Source: Diploscapter coronatus
Taxonomy: Eukaryota > Nematoda > Chromadorea > Rhabditida > Rhabditidae
Direction: 5' to 3'
DNA length: 64,000 nt
Assembly: GCA_964036155.1 (NCBI GenBank)
Contig: OZ038423.1
Coordinates: 7,951,249 to 8,015,248, forward strand
The position numbers were made by a program, and so were the translations under genes. Numbering within the stretch: the stretch's first letter is position 1; each line of letters begins with the position of its first letter. The notes under the pieces were generated by a model. The model worked only from the letters and a program-made list of their open reading frames with translations. It ran no database searches and was not told the DNA's origin. Of this stretch, positions 12,901-22,872 are shown piece by piece.

Positions 12901-14432
12901 TGTGCACAAAGTGATGAAACACACAAGTTTCAAAAGCCTCCTTAATAAAAATCAGTAATAACATTGCGGTCCAGCTTTTCTAGATATATCGATTAAGTTT
13001 ACAAACCAACTTCCAGGCCTTACCGGTCGTCCGATGGCTGATTCAACAGCGAAACTCTCTCGGAGGATTTTCATCCACTCAGGACACTGTGTTGGCTCTT
13101 CAGGTGGGGAAGTTTGCAATTTCGGCTTTATGAATTTTCCTCTAATCGAATAATGTAGAAAGTGGATACTAGCACTTGGAAATAAGTTTAACGACACTAT
13201 ATTTTGGGCTAATTTTAACTTTAGGCGATTAGCACTTACGCTGAAAAGACGTACAGTGGTATGGGAAATATCACAGTTCAAATTGCGAACGGAGCAGATA
13301 ACCACCAATTCAAAGTCGGCAGGGAAAACGCGCTCGTTTTACAGACTTATGAGGTTTCTTTTCGGTTTTCTTCGATTTTTTAATATTATAATTTAGCTAA
13401 CGAATCCAGACAATGAAGTTGTCGTCAAAGCCACTGGAAGCGGGGTCGTTTTCGCTCAGGTAAATTTTTTCAAAGAAAGTAATTCATGAAAAATATAGGT
13501 TTCGTATTCATACTATCGCAATAATTTGTTGGACGATGTTCCATTCTTTTGCACGAAAGATTTGAAAGAATTGAGAGGTGGAAATCGATTGCAATTGGAG
13601 CTCTGCTGCAAGTAAGAATTTTTGAAAGACATAATCTTTTTAGAATATTTATCACAGATTATACACTAGCGTCCTAGAATAGTTCCATAGCAATTTCACA
13701 TTCTCTCGAATCATATTGGCGACACTTAAGGTTTCCAATACAAATGTTACCTATTCTCATTCAACTTATTTTACTTGAAGTTTGCATAAACTTTCCAAGT
13801 GGCTTTAATTTTTGTACGCTATTTTAAAAGTTGAACTATTTGCAGTTACACCCGAGCGAATGCTCAATCGAACATGGCCGTCGCTGCTCTGCAGTCCCTT
13901 TCCGGGTTCAAATTCGACGAAGAAGAAATGAATTTGCTGACTCAGACAAAGGGGTTACAGAGAGTTGAACTTGAGGATGATGATACGCTGATGAATGTAT
14001 ATTTCAATGGGGTAGGTTTGGATCTTCATTCGAAAGTACATTTTTACACTTAGCTGACCTCAACCCCAATTTGCATGAATGTCTATTCCGACATGGTCTA
14101 TCAAGTCGCTGAACACAAACCTGCTCAAGTCTCGTTGTACGATTATTACGATCCTGAACAACAGGTAGGTTCCTTTTCCAAAATTCTTCCCGAAAAATTG
14201 CCATATTCCGATTTATCTCAATTTTCAGATCAAACTGATGTATTCGTCAAAAGCCCCCCGTTCGTTGGCCGACTCGTGCGCTGACTGCTGGCCTGCAGCG
14301 GAGGCGCAAGAGTCAGCCATCCCGCGTGCGACAGTCGTTTCTGCCGTCCCATCCACTGGTTTGATTTCATCATTCATTCTGTCCATTTGCAGTATATTAT
14401 GCATCAGTTTAATACGACTGCCGTTCTGGTGA
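981..14432 (+). CDS. Thioester-containing protein (TEP / alpha-2-macroglobulin family), 5'-partial, with an alternative-exon cassette
   Basis: The alpha-2-macroglobulin/C3/CD109/insect TEP family covalently traps proteases or tags microbes. About 1,450 residues are visible; the signal peptide and start of MG1 lie outside the window. Exons: 981-1178, 1395-1517, 1707-1905, 2164-2281, 2421-2525, 2619-2699, 2822-2965, 3292-3438, 3620-3721, 3767-3859, 3907-3993, 4191-4271, 4318-4398, 4557-4649, 4748-4888, 5181-5238, one of nine alternatives (5743-9166), 9373-9490, 9815-9928, 9977-10050, 10148-10316, 10480-10648, 10939-11140, 11400-11562, 11873-11989, 12346-12508, 12711-12850, 13017-13103, 13225-13353, 13397-13459, 13499-13611, 13846-14011, 14054-14164, 14229-14432. 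Landmarks in order are [22 protein letters not shown] in the variable exons, [20 protein letters not shown], thioester GCGEQ, and VHHKDMQGG, whose second His (11909-11911) aligns with the C3 catalytic His. The last exon ends in about 22 mostly hydrophobic residues, which suggests a GPI anchor as in CD109. Confidence 0.93.
5743..5932 (+). CDS. TEP alternative exon A
   Basis: The acceptor is CTGTATTGCAG. The first two bases complete the A left by the 5181-5238 exon (codon ATG), and the exon leaves GA before GTAAGG, completed by T of the 9373 exon. It is 190 nt. The N-terminal part is Ala-rich (bait-like); the C-terminal part reads [14 protein letters not shown], the conserved FPETWxW segment of the TEP family. 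It is the longest version and is joint-longest with E. Confidence 0.88.
6309..6483 (+). CDS. TEP alternative exon B
   Basis: The acceptor is GATTCCAG and the donor is AC|GTCGTC, phase 1 in and phase 2 out. It encodes a Met/Pro-rich stretch ([12 protein letters not shown]) followed by [14 protein letters not shown]. The Trp of FPETW is Leu here. The donor fits the GT rule but is a weak match beyond +2. Confidence 0.82.
6752..6887 (+). CDS. TEP alternative exon C
   Basis: It encodes [15 protein letters not shown] then [15 protein letters not shown], with donor GGC|GTTTGT in phase 2. An in-frame stop at 6736-6738 limits the start. Two phase-compatible acceptors exist: GATTGTAG (exon from 6752) and TTATGAG (exon from 6740). 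The Met/Pro motif links it to exons B and E; the YANxT ending links it to exon F. Confidence 0.8.
7122..7287 (+). CDS. TEP alternative exon D, probably decayed
   Basis: The acceptor CATTTACAG and the first bases TATACTATGACGCGAT are nearly identical to those of exon E, so the two are a recent duplicate pair. The conserved segment has drifted to [14 protein letters not shown]. Aligned on exon C, the donor position reads TGT|GC instead of GT, and the nearest GT dinucleotides (7286 and 7292) are out of phase. It is either a dying exon or one using a weak GC donor. Confidence 0.6.
7487..7676 (+). CDS. TEP alternative exon E
   Basis: The acceptor is CAATTACAG and the donor GCAGA|GTAGAC gives the required phase 2 one base before an in-frame TAG. 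The exon is 190 nt. It encodes [11 protein letters not shown], then [17 protein letters not shown]. It shares its 5' end with exon D and its length class with exon A. Confidence 0.85.
7899..8067 (+). CDS. TEP alternative exon F
   Basis: The acceptor is TTGATTTCAG and the donor ACGTC|GTGCGT, phase 1 to 2. The variable half is Arg- then Ala/Pro-rich; the conserved half is [15 protein letters not shown], with His replacing Glu in FPETW. It is closest to exon C at its 3' end. Confidence 0.85.
8297..8429 (+). CDS. TEP alternative exon G
   Basis: The acceptor is CTTCATTTAG and the donor TCTAA|GTTCG, phase 1 to 2, 133 nt. It encodes an acidic variable part and [13 protein letters not shown]. Its ending and donor resemble exon H (both GTTCGTT), suggesting duplication of one from the other. 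Confidence 0.85.
8642..8792 (+). CDS. TEP alternative exon H
   Basis: The acceptor is GCATTTTCAG and the donor TCCAC|GTTCG, phase 1 to 2, 151 nt. The variable part is Ala/Pro then Ser/Asp-rich; the conserved part is [13 protein letters not shown]. Confidence 0.87.
9025..9166 (+). CDS. TEP alternative exon I
   Basis: It encodes a Ser/Thr-rich variable part and [15 protein letters not shown], with donor CAGA|GTATCT in phase 2. An in-frame stop at 9021-9023 forces the acceptor to GATTTGAG (exon from 9025), a GAG acceptor. It is the last alternative; the next exon (9373) is constant. Confidence 0.8.
10995..11009 (+). other. Thioester motif codons GCGEQ
   Basis: GGC TGC GGC GAG CAG encodes the Gly-Cys-Gly-Glu-Gln that forms the internal Cys-Gln thioester in A2M, C3 and TEPs. 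The preceding residues ([12 protein letters not shown]) match the family consensus. With the catalytic His at 11909-11911, this predicts a reactive thioester. Confidence 0.95.
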
Positions 14433-15785
14433 CAGATAATTTGAGTTTTATTTATTTTCGAGTAATTTTTATTTTTTGAAGAGAAAGCTTGGTCTCTTGG
14501 AAGAGTTATATTTAGACGAAATGGAATTATTGTTGAAGTAAACTGAACTTTTTTTTTAAAGAAATTATGTAATTTCAACGAATTGTTCGATATTTTTTAT
14601 TTGATGAGAAATTAATAATTGACTAGCTTTTGATTTTTATCGTTCTGATTATGATTCGTGTTACCGCGAGTGCTAAACATTCTCAATTTTTGTATAATCG
14701 AATTTTTAGCGTGATTTTGATAATATTTGTATTTCGAGAACGTTTCTGACGAAATATTCAGTGATTTGCTTTCCGTTAGCCTACCAAACAAATACGTGGT
14801 CATTTTTGTCTTACTGTTGAGATTTCTAGTGATCAATCCAAATTTTGGGAATATTGAGGTCTTTGATCACAGAAATCCAATTTTTACTCATAACCATTTG
14901 ACATTTTCTGGTTATCAGATTTCGAGACATGGAAAAGTCAATTTTATTGATTTCTAAATCTTTGCAATTTTATCCGAAATCTAATAATTTCCTGCAGTGC
15001 AGATTACTTTTGCGCTTCACTTACCTTCCATACATATCGCGTTTTTTCACTTCATAATAATGGTTTTGATTATTTTCAGTTAGATTGTTGTGTTTATATT
15101 CGAGTAGTGCATATTTCAGAGTAAATCGGTGATATTTATGAGATAATTATGCCAATTTACTCTAAATTTTACCTAATTTGAATATTTTTAACTAAATACC
15201 TGAATTTCAGCGACACCAAAAATTTAATGTGAAATGCTCTCGTTTTATTCGGATCGTGACGACGCAATCGACCTATTCCTCGTTCCTCGTGAAATATGAA
15301 ATATTATTTTCTTTACATCTATGATTTTTGCTGACTGATGAAAGCAACCCAAAGCATACCGCACTTTTTAGAGATATTTCGAAAGTAGAATGAATAATAT
15401 TGGAAGAAAATCATGGTGCTGAAACATTTTCATAATTTTTATAATTAGATTTTGCGCATTTCAGCGCGTATTAAATGAAAATAACGTTTTTTTTTTAAAT
15501 AAATTATAAAAGTTCGGTATGTTTTCGGCTTTCATTAGTTATTTTATTATCATCATCGTTTTTGTCTCAATGTTTGAAAACGAACTTACTTGGCTGGGTA
15601 TTTCTACCGATTGCGGTTTGTATATGTTAATTATTATTGCATTTGAATAATATTATTACGTGAACGCTAAAATAATGAAAAGATCCATCTCAAATTATAA
15701 TATTTAAATTTATTCAATTATCACTTATTAAAACTACATATCGGAAGAATTGGCAAAAACAATTCGATATTTTAACCTATAACAA
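14433..15785. other. Intergenic between two convergent genes; no gene seen
   Basis: This AT-rich stretch lies between the TEP stop codon and the stop of the minus-strand Ly6-like gene. The short open frames (14612-14836, 14727-14957) show no family resemblance or consistent splice sites. It presumably holds both 3' UTRs. Confidence 0.6.
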
Positions 15786-17811
15786 CTAAAACAAGATTGC
15801 CGTAAAAATGAGAATAACTAAAGAAATAACTCGAGCTGTATCCAGTTCATAGGCTGATTTTCTAGTCAGTAGATCCAGTTTTTTCTCCAAAGCTTCCTGT
15901 AAAATTAGTTGTAAAAACTGAAAAAACCCAAGTTTATAATTGCCATAAAACCTCAAATACAGAGCATCCTAAAATAGAAGTCCCTTTATAATAAAAGTCT
16001 ACCTCTAAAACGATAAATACCTATCATCCAACCAAATAATCGCGCAAACTTTTTCATGCGTTCCTTATATTGTTTAGACCATGTTTACTCTTGATCTCAA
16101 CAATCTATGACTATTAGATGACGAGATATGATGATTTGGAAATTTTTTTTTTTCAAAAATTAGCAAATCGAATTTTATGGACTCCTATTTTAGGTTTCAC
16201 AGTATCTTATCTGACCTGCGATATGCCTTGGTCACTCCACATATTCTTCTCGTTGCACTTCTTCGATCCCTTGCAACAGCACAGTCTGCCGCGCATTTCA
16301 ACCTTCCCATTTTCGGATTCCAAATCGTCCTAAATTTGCGCCATTTCAGAACATGACAAAGGACTGTCATCATCCGATTTATGAAAAAATGAAAATTATC
16401 GAAACTAGATAATTAGCCATTTCGACTTTTCATCACTTCGCCACGTCCTACTAATTAGTGTTGAGAAAAAAGCCTTTATTTTCTTTTCTACTCTAACTAA
16501 ATGGTGAAGTTTCCACGTGGTGAAAAATTCAATCGCCCACAATTCTTACCAAAACTTGGCCATAACAAATCACCAAGGGCCAGGCGTAAAATAACTTACA
16601 GCTTTGTAGGTGAAATCGAGACACATTGATGTCGTCCCATTGGTCTCCTCAGCTGCAGTCAGAATCTGTGCGCAAGTGGGTCGACTCGCTAAATTGTCCG
16701 TTTCTTTCCATTTCGTATTGTTATGAAATTTCTAAAATATCAATTGGAGAAAATTCAGGGAATTACAAAGTTACATTGTCCATGTCCTTGTAAATATTGT
16801 GCATTACGATCTTCCTGCTGTAACAACCTCGATACACCGTGGTCAAGCCGCCATGCGCCTCCTAAAATGATTCTTAAAAATAACTTGGTTAACAAATCAT
16901 AAATGTAAAAAGTCTGATCCAATTGATTTTCGGTAGTATTTGTCAAAATTGGACCGAACAATATGGCACGAATAAAAATAGTCACTCGATATTATCCATC
17001 GATCACAATTCAGGCAACTTTCTTGCCTAGAATGAATTTTTCGAGATTTCTTACCGCCGTTAAGAACGAGTAACAGTACGGATCATCACATGGTTTGTAC
17101 AGTTTTAGTTCTTCATTCGGCTCTTCTGTCGAATGAGCGCAAGTCTGTCCATGTGCATATTTTGGGATCATCGAGATGAAACCCAAATTGCAACCGTCCT
17201 AAAAATTATCACAAAGCTTCTAAGGTCATAAAAATAATATGCCAACCGCTTCGTTGCAACAGCAAACGGTAACATTCCCCTTCGCAAAGCAACCCGTCGA
17301 TTTTTTATTCTAAATAAATTTATCAAGTTTTCTAAAATACTAAAAACTTGCCTTCAACTGCTCCTGTTGGACACAATATCCCGCCTCGTCGCAGTTGAAT
17401 CTGCCACTCGTCTTGTTGTGGAAACACCAACCCCAAATCTCATGCCCTTTGCACGATCCCTACAAACTCATTCAATTTTCCGACCCTCGGAAATTCGTAA
17501 TACTTAGGGTGATAAAAACTTTGATAAGATGTGATGCATTTTAGGCCTTCTATATTTCCACAAGCATACTGTGACCACCATTTGTAAAATTCACCAGAAT
17601 TTACGCTTAGAAAGTGTAAGTAAAAGAAAGAACTGATGAATTTGGCAAGTGATTATAATGGTAAACTGGCGAAAAATTCAGAAAATTTGCATTTGTAACG
17701 AAATAATTAGAGATAAAAATTCTTCGAACTCACCTTTCTATCGTCTACGCAAAATCTAGCGAATCCGAAAGCTGGCAATAAAAATACAAGAAATTGTAGC
17801 AGCAAATTCAT
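15786..17811 (-). CDS. Secreted Ly6/three-finger-like cysteine-rich protein, predicted GPI-anchored
   Basis: Seven exons, all joined in phase 0, give about 240 residues: 17734-17811, 17352-17459, 17247-17309, 17055-17198, 16775-16861, 16600-16731, 15786-15896. Exon 1 is a signal peptide (MNLLLQFLVFLLPAFGFA). The first cysteine-rich unit ends in VCCCNEADGCN, resembling the CCxxDxCN signature that closes Ly6/uPAR and activin-receptor ectodomains. A second cysteine-rich region follows without that ending. The last exon ends in VISLVILIFTAILF then stop, a typical GPI signal. The intron after 17352-17459 begins with GC (AAG|GCAAGT). The ligand is unknown; cell-surface location is inferred. Confidence 0.8.
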
Positions 17812-18536
17812 AATGCTATGAGAGAAGCTAGGAAAGTGAATTGAGCAAAGTTTCAGATGAAGGAGGGGGGAATTTCAAAATATCTACAATATGACTGGCG
17901 ACACGGAATGGGCGATGTGGGTGCCAAATCTAAAATGAAAAGATGTCTTTGGGAGAGGGGAGCTTATGAATTCTGCCAAGGACATCTGAAGCAGGGCATC
18001 CCGAAGAAGAACGGAAAGGCTCCTACATAAGCGATACTTATATGCATTTGAGATGAGACAACGGGACAATGCGATGACACATAACCATCAAGCCATCGAA
18101 TGAGACACAAGCACTAAGAATACACAATGCGACAGAAGAACGCGCAGTTCCTGGAAATACCACGCAAATCAACTCCACTCCACGAAAAGTTTGGCTTTGA
18201 ACTATTTTGGCAAGCATGGCACAGTGTGAAAAACATGTTTTCCTACAGAATTTCAATTTCACAACTCAACATTGTTTTCAGTGTCTTAGAGAATCGTATT
18301 TGTTTTGTGAAATATCTTTTAAATACTACCCCAAATTCGATGCATTTTTTTTATTAAAGGTGTGATTCGTAGTATCACAAGATCAGATGAAAGTATGGAA
18401 AAGTTTGATAAGAAGTAGCCATAGTAAAAGGACGCTGAGTTTATCGATTACCTCAGTCTTTCTCCTTGTTTGTGAATTTCATTCGTTTTTTCCTTATTTT
18501 TTATCCTTTCAAAATTCCAGTGTTAAGCAATTGAAA
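17812..18536. other. Intergenic, no gene seen
   Basis: This is the promoter side of the Ly6-like gene and the upstream side of the F-box fragment. No recognisable coding exon was found. A pyrimidine-rich CTTTCAAAATTCCAG ends at 18520, 16 nt before the F-box ATG, and could be a cis or SL trans-splice acceptor. Confidence 0.5.
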
Positions 18537-18886
18537 ATGCTGTCGAGTATCCCAGCGGAAATAATTTTACTGGGCTGTCAGTACTTGTCATTTGATGACA
18601 TGAGAGAATTAGCCTGGACAAACAAACGGATGATGCGCATAATCAAGAGAAATTTCCCGATGACTTTCGAACCGAAGATCTTGATGAAATCAATCGAAAT
18701 ATCTCCATTAGATGAAGTTGATTCTTTTGAAATTCTAAATTATCGAGAAACTTCAGAGTATATTTACCGCGATGATTTATTTTGAGGTCTACGACGAATA
18801 TAGGAAGATATTTCGAAGAATTGACTGTTGCACTAGAAATATATGGGAACGACGATTATCTGAGAAGAATGATAAAGCAAGGGTGA
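18537..18886 (+). pseudogene. F-box protein gene, frameshifted and truncated
   Basis: The ATG at 18537 opens an F-box-like N terminus (MLSSIPAEIILLGCQYLSFD, then ELAWTNKRM), the domain that binds Skp1 in SCF ubiquitin ligases. The frame stops at 18783-18785 after 82 residues. The -1 frame from 18782 then continues with protein-like sequence (NIGRYFEELTVALEIYG) for 33 codons until GGGTGA at 18881-18886, which is the first arm of a foldback element. The simplest reading is one indel plus truncation by an insertion. A sequencing error or a short live F-box protein cannot be excluded. Confidence 0.6.
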
Positions 18887-18963
18887 GGGCCTTTTCCCTC
18901 ACTTTTTTCGTGAAAATAGTGTGGCGTTAGAGAAAAAAAACTGAAGGGAATAGGTCCTCACCC
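18881..18963. mobile_element. Small foldback element (83 bp)
   Basis: The left arm GGGTGAGGGCCTTTTCCCT is an imperfect inverted copy of the right end, whose reverse complement is GGGTGAGGACCTATTCCCT. It truncates the F-box frame and abuts the dispersed repeat that starts at 18968. No target duplication is evident. Confidence 0.55.
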
Positions 18964-18967
18964 AAAT

Positions 18968-19290
18968 GTGGTAGTCCGGGCTATCTCAAATTCTGGGTGT
19001 TTTTCTTTCGCAAACGACTAGAATGACGATAGAAAATAACATTTATATCAGAAACTTCTTAAAATTCAGCCTGGATCATAATAAAAATTGCGTGCTTTCT
19101 GTTTTGGCCCCGACCTACCACGATTTTCTAAGCAAAATCTGTTCAATTTGGAGGTTAATTTTTGGTTTTTTCATACTAAATTTTATTTTATTTTTTCCTT
19201 CCCAAAAGCTAAAGTACATCAGGGGTCGGCGATTGGTACCACGTTTCCCTCTTGGGAGAGATTTCTGCAGACCCAAATGAGGACCCTACA
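18968..19290 (+). repeat. Dispersed repeat, copy 1 (second copy at 55529-55850)
   Basis: It begins GTGGTAGTCCGGGCTATCTC and ends near the GAGGACCCTAC block. Copy 2 shares the start, the CTAGAATG-CGATAGAAAT block, the GACCTACCACG/GCCCTACCACG block and the GATTGGTACCACGTTTCC block, in the same order and orientation. It has no coding capacity and no clear terminal repeats. Confidence 0.75.
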
Positions 19291-19667
19291 ATAAGTTATA
19301 AAAGTAAAAATAACATACGTGCTCGATGCCTAAAAAAGTCTAATGAAAAAATGCTTAACTTCAAATGGCCTCTGTAGTTCTTTCATTCTTTAATTTACTC
19401 CCTACGTCGGTTAATTGATAAATTAATAATGACAGACAAAAAGACTTGATTGTAAAGGCAGATATGAGGTTATCGAATAGTCTAAAAATTGTCTGAGGAA
19501 GAGTCATTGTATCGGAAATGAATTAGTAAAGAAAACTCAAAATGGCAATGATAAGTGTTAATCAGAATATTTCCTTTCTGAAAATTATTAATTTTCTGTG
19601 ACTCATTTGAATACTTCATTACTAATTGATCCATTCATTTATCCCAAAACGATAATCAAATTTCACT
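19291..19667. other. AT-rich upstream region of the small secreted gene
   Basis: No exon seen. This is probably the promoter-proximal region of the gene starting at 19753. Confidence 0.4.
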
Positions 19668-19675
19668 ATAAAAAC
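19668..19675 (+). promoter_or_regulatory. TATA box of the small secreted protein gene
   Basis: TATAAAAA lies about 85 bp upstream of the ATG at 19753. It is the only clear TATA box next to a convincing start codon in this region. The position fits a transcription start near 19698. Confidence 0.55.
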
Positions 19676-19752
19676 GCATAGAATCTTGCTTCAACACAAT
19701 TGTCAAATATTTCAAATTTGCTAAAATTCGAGAATTCTAATAGCCTGCTAAA

Positions 19753-20560
19753 ATGTACAAGGTTCTCGCTGTTGCATTTGCCCTGATGTTTCTGCAGATT
19801 GAAGCCAAGGACGTTTTCGATCATTGGTAGATGATAGATAATTTAACTGAACTTTTATCTTATGATTTAGCGACATGATAATTTTCGACCATGGTCGGAA
19901 TAGAGTAAAGATAATATACACAATAATGGCAATTCTTCTAATCTATTTTCAAAGAATTAAAAATGATCAGTTTTTGCTTGTTCGAACTCAGATTTTTCAG
20001 GGTGATAACCTGCACTGAAAAAGTCGGAGTTGTGCGTCTTTCGTGGAATTGCAAGCAGTCGGAGGAACGAGGAAATCACGACTGTGCCAACGAGAAACGC
20101 GTAAACTTCGCCGAGGACAGCTTCGGAGAGGAAAATGGAATCAGAAGCAAACTGGTCAACATCAACAAAGCTGGTATATCCTGTAAGACTTCTCGGAAAA
20201 TTCATCCACTTTTCCTTACCAACCTGTAAATAATGAAATGCTTTCTTAGTATTTTACGAAACGCAATATTAATTGATAGGAATTGTATAAGAAAGGGAAG
20301 CATTTCGCCATTACACCATTTATAAATTGCCCTTTTCATCAAAATGAATCAACTTTCGAAATGAGTGATGAATTTTCTGAGAAGATTCCTTTTAAGGAAT
20401 AGGATAAAAATTGGATTTAGCCGAAGGCGAACTTCGCACGAAGCACGTAAATCTGGGCATCGACAACATGGATGTCGATGCGGAAATGAACAACGACATT
20501 CCTGTGAAATTCGTCGATAACAAGTGCTACTTCGTCATGGTTTACAATGAAAATCAGTGA
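19753..20560 (+). CDS. Small secreted cysteine-containing protein, unknown family
   Basis: Three exons (19753-19826, 20001-20173, 20421-20560) encode about 129 residues. The first is a signal peptide (MYKVLAVAFALMFLQIEA). The mature part has four Cys: TCTEKVGVVRLSWNC in the first third, HDCAN mid-protein, and NKCYFVMVYN near the end, so two disulfides are plausible. It is otherwise charged and hydrophilic. I do not recognise the family. A TATA box lies upstream and AATAAA 31 nt after the stop, so the transcription unit is compact and probably strongly expressed. Confidence 0.78.
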
Positions 20561-20590
20561 ATGTACAATATTTCCATAACATCAGTTTTG

Positions 20591-20596
20591 AATAAA
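20591..20596 (+). terminator. Polyadenylation signal AATAAA
   Basis: AATAAA lies 31 nt downstream of the TGA of the small secreted protein gene, the spacing expected of a nematode poly(A) signal. Confidence 0.65.
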
Positions 20597-21282
20597 TTTC
20601 ATTAAATTATGTATCCGATGATAATGTTATTCTGTATTTTTAAATTCTTGAACTTTGGATCTAATTCATACATCGCTAATGCGTGAGAGGTCGTATATCT
20701 AAAGAGCAAATTCCGCCCCCTTTGTGAAGTCAAAGTCAAGAAAAGCAATTTCTCTAAAATTTTCGCGGGGTTATTTTTTCCTGATTTTTCTTTTTTCACT
20801 ATTATATATAAGCCTAAGGAGCATTTTTCTTCCGGAACATACTCCCGAAACACGGATTGAGCCGATCGAAACGTACAGCAAAGTTTTCAAATCGTTTGTT
20901 TGAGCTTCATAGGCCTTGCTCATCAGTGGATAAGCTGAATATGGAAGAACAGTCCTTTCTGGTTATTTTGAGTAAAAATCCCACAAAATTCAGTCAAAAC
21001 ATAAAAAGATAAGCCCAAAAATCAATTTTTTTCTGAAATAACGCAATACAAAGCTATTTGGCACTTGTTTCGTGGCTTTTTGCGTTCAAATTGCAAAGTG
21101 GGCGTGGCCTCCCATAATTACCGTGAAAATAAATCATAAAAGCTTCAGAATGTTCCAGAAACAAGCGTTCTTACAAGGCCGTTCTCCCTCTGAAATAGCC
21201 TTTTATCTATTAGTTTATTTTTGTCTGACTGCCGCTAGGCTTGAAGCAGCCAAGCGCAATCGACGTACCCATTTCAATTACG
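20597..21282. other. Intergenic, no gene seen
   Basis: AT-rich sequence; short open frames such as 21072-21335 have no family resemblance. Confidence 0.5.
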
Positions 21283-22066
21283 AAAATCATGAATTTTCAA
21301 ACTACTCTAAATTTTTGCAGTTCATTCAAATGTAAATACCTCCCAAGGAGTTAGAGTTGTAGTTTCAAACTCGTATCATATGTCGATAGATCCATCTTTA
21401 AATTGGAGTTTATAGTTGGGGCTGGAGAATATTGAGCCAGCCAGCTTTGTTTCTATTCGCCAAGGAGCGAGACAGACCGTTTCTCACTTTTTCTTTCCCT
21501 TTTGTCTGTTTTATCCTTTCTTCCATGGTCAAGGCTTTTACTACCAGATCGACGACCATAGGCCTCGAGCCTATTTATTTATTTAGCTTTATTTGAATTA
21601 TTTGATTTTGTATATATCTGTAAATAAAGGTTTAATTACCCAAATTTGAGGCATCCAATAAACTACTGCAAATCAACTGTCCTACTACCCATAAACCCAC
21701 TACTAATGGCACGCGCTAGCTGGACCGATCATCCACGATCAACAGTTATTACTACACCATAAACGGATTGGCTAACTGATAAGGCAACGACTCGCATAGC
21801 TGCTGTTTGCCTGCCTGTTTAATCTTGTCATCAATCAGTCACTCCTCTCCTCCTTTCCTCTTCCTTATCATTCCCCTTGCTCAATTCTGTCAGCAATATT
21901 CATTGGTTTATTTAGTTAGAAAGATGCACTTATTTCCCTCATTGTATACTGTAGTCCAAATGAATTTATTATATTTCATGGTAATTAATCGATAATTAAT
22001 AGATTATTGGTTCTTATTAATAAAAATCTGTAATCAATTTTATTTTGAATAAGGGCTACATAGGTA
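21283..22066 (+). repeat. Dispersed repeat R2, copy 1 (copy 2 at 23799-24352), with an extra 381-bp segment
   Basis: The outer parts match copy 2 closely: a block containing CAAACTACTCTAAATTTT at the left, then TTGGTTTATTTAGTTAGAAA and AAAATCTGTAATCAATTTTA at the right. Copy 1 carries 21380-21760, absent from copy 2, bounded on both sides by CAT. Copy 1 is the empty site for the element inserted in copy 2. Confidence 0.8.
21629..21650 (+). other. SL1-like sequence with one mismatch
   Basis: The 22 bases equal nematode SL1 except for A instead of G at position 16. They are followed by GC, not GT, and preceded directly by AATAAA. It lies in the extra segment of repeat copy 1. Probably an SL-RNA pseudogene or a retrocopied SL1-bearing RNA. 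Confidence 0.55.
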
Positions 22067-22146
22067 TTGGATATTTGAGATTGCAAATTTGATCAGCTTT
22101 CAGAATATGTATAATATATAGGAGTAAAAGTGATTCTGAAGAACTG

Positions 22147-22872
22147 TAGGGTGTTCCAAAATTACTGTAACGCATTTTCAAGCAGGCGTAATTTTATAAT
22201 GAAAGGCCCTATTTAATTTTTGTTATATTTTTGAGTTCATTAGACCTAATGTGCCATGAATTCAAGGAAAAAATCGCCAGTAAAAACGCTTACAGTAGAT
22301 GAATTCTAAATTTTGATGCGATACTGCAACTGTCAACATTATAACGCAAAATTCTCCATGCGTTTGGCTAATTGTTCTCTGGAAAGTGTCCATACCTAAT
22401 CAATAAATCCTAGTGGATTATATCCTCTGGATCAATTAACACTAATTTCAATAAAAATAGGTGAATAAAATCTGCATTCCATGATATTAACGAGCCGAAA
22501 AATGCAATATCTCAAATAGTCCACAAAAAATCTGAGTCTGATATTTCGTATGGAGTTTATTTATTGGACTTAAACTTACATATCTTGAGGCTCGTAATCT
22601 CAGCATTATCTAGGCTAAGTTTGAAGTTATATGAAACATCAATAAATTAAGAAAAATGTTATATGAGGATAAATACATCGTGCCGCGTTAAAATAATCAT
22701 TAGGTTTTGTCGCACTAGGGTAAAATTGGGAAGCTGTTTCAAAAATCACTTCCAGTAGTATTTTGTGATGAACTATCCACAGAATATATCCGTCAAAATT
22801 CTAGCCCAAAAGACCGATCCGTATGGTATTTATTCAATGAAAAATGTGTTGCAGTAATTTTGGAACACCCTG
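22147..22872. mobile_element. Non-autonomous terminal-inverted-repeat element (726 bp)
   Basis: The left end TAGGGTGTTCCAAAATTACT and the reverse complement of the right end, CAGGGTGTTCCAAAATTACT, match over roughly 30 bp with a few mismatches. The interior has no long open frame. CAGGGTG-type termini are common in Tc1/mariner-like elements, so a mariner-derived MITE is the best guess. The end bases are related to those of the 32991-33559 element. Confidence 0.7.
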
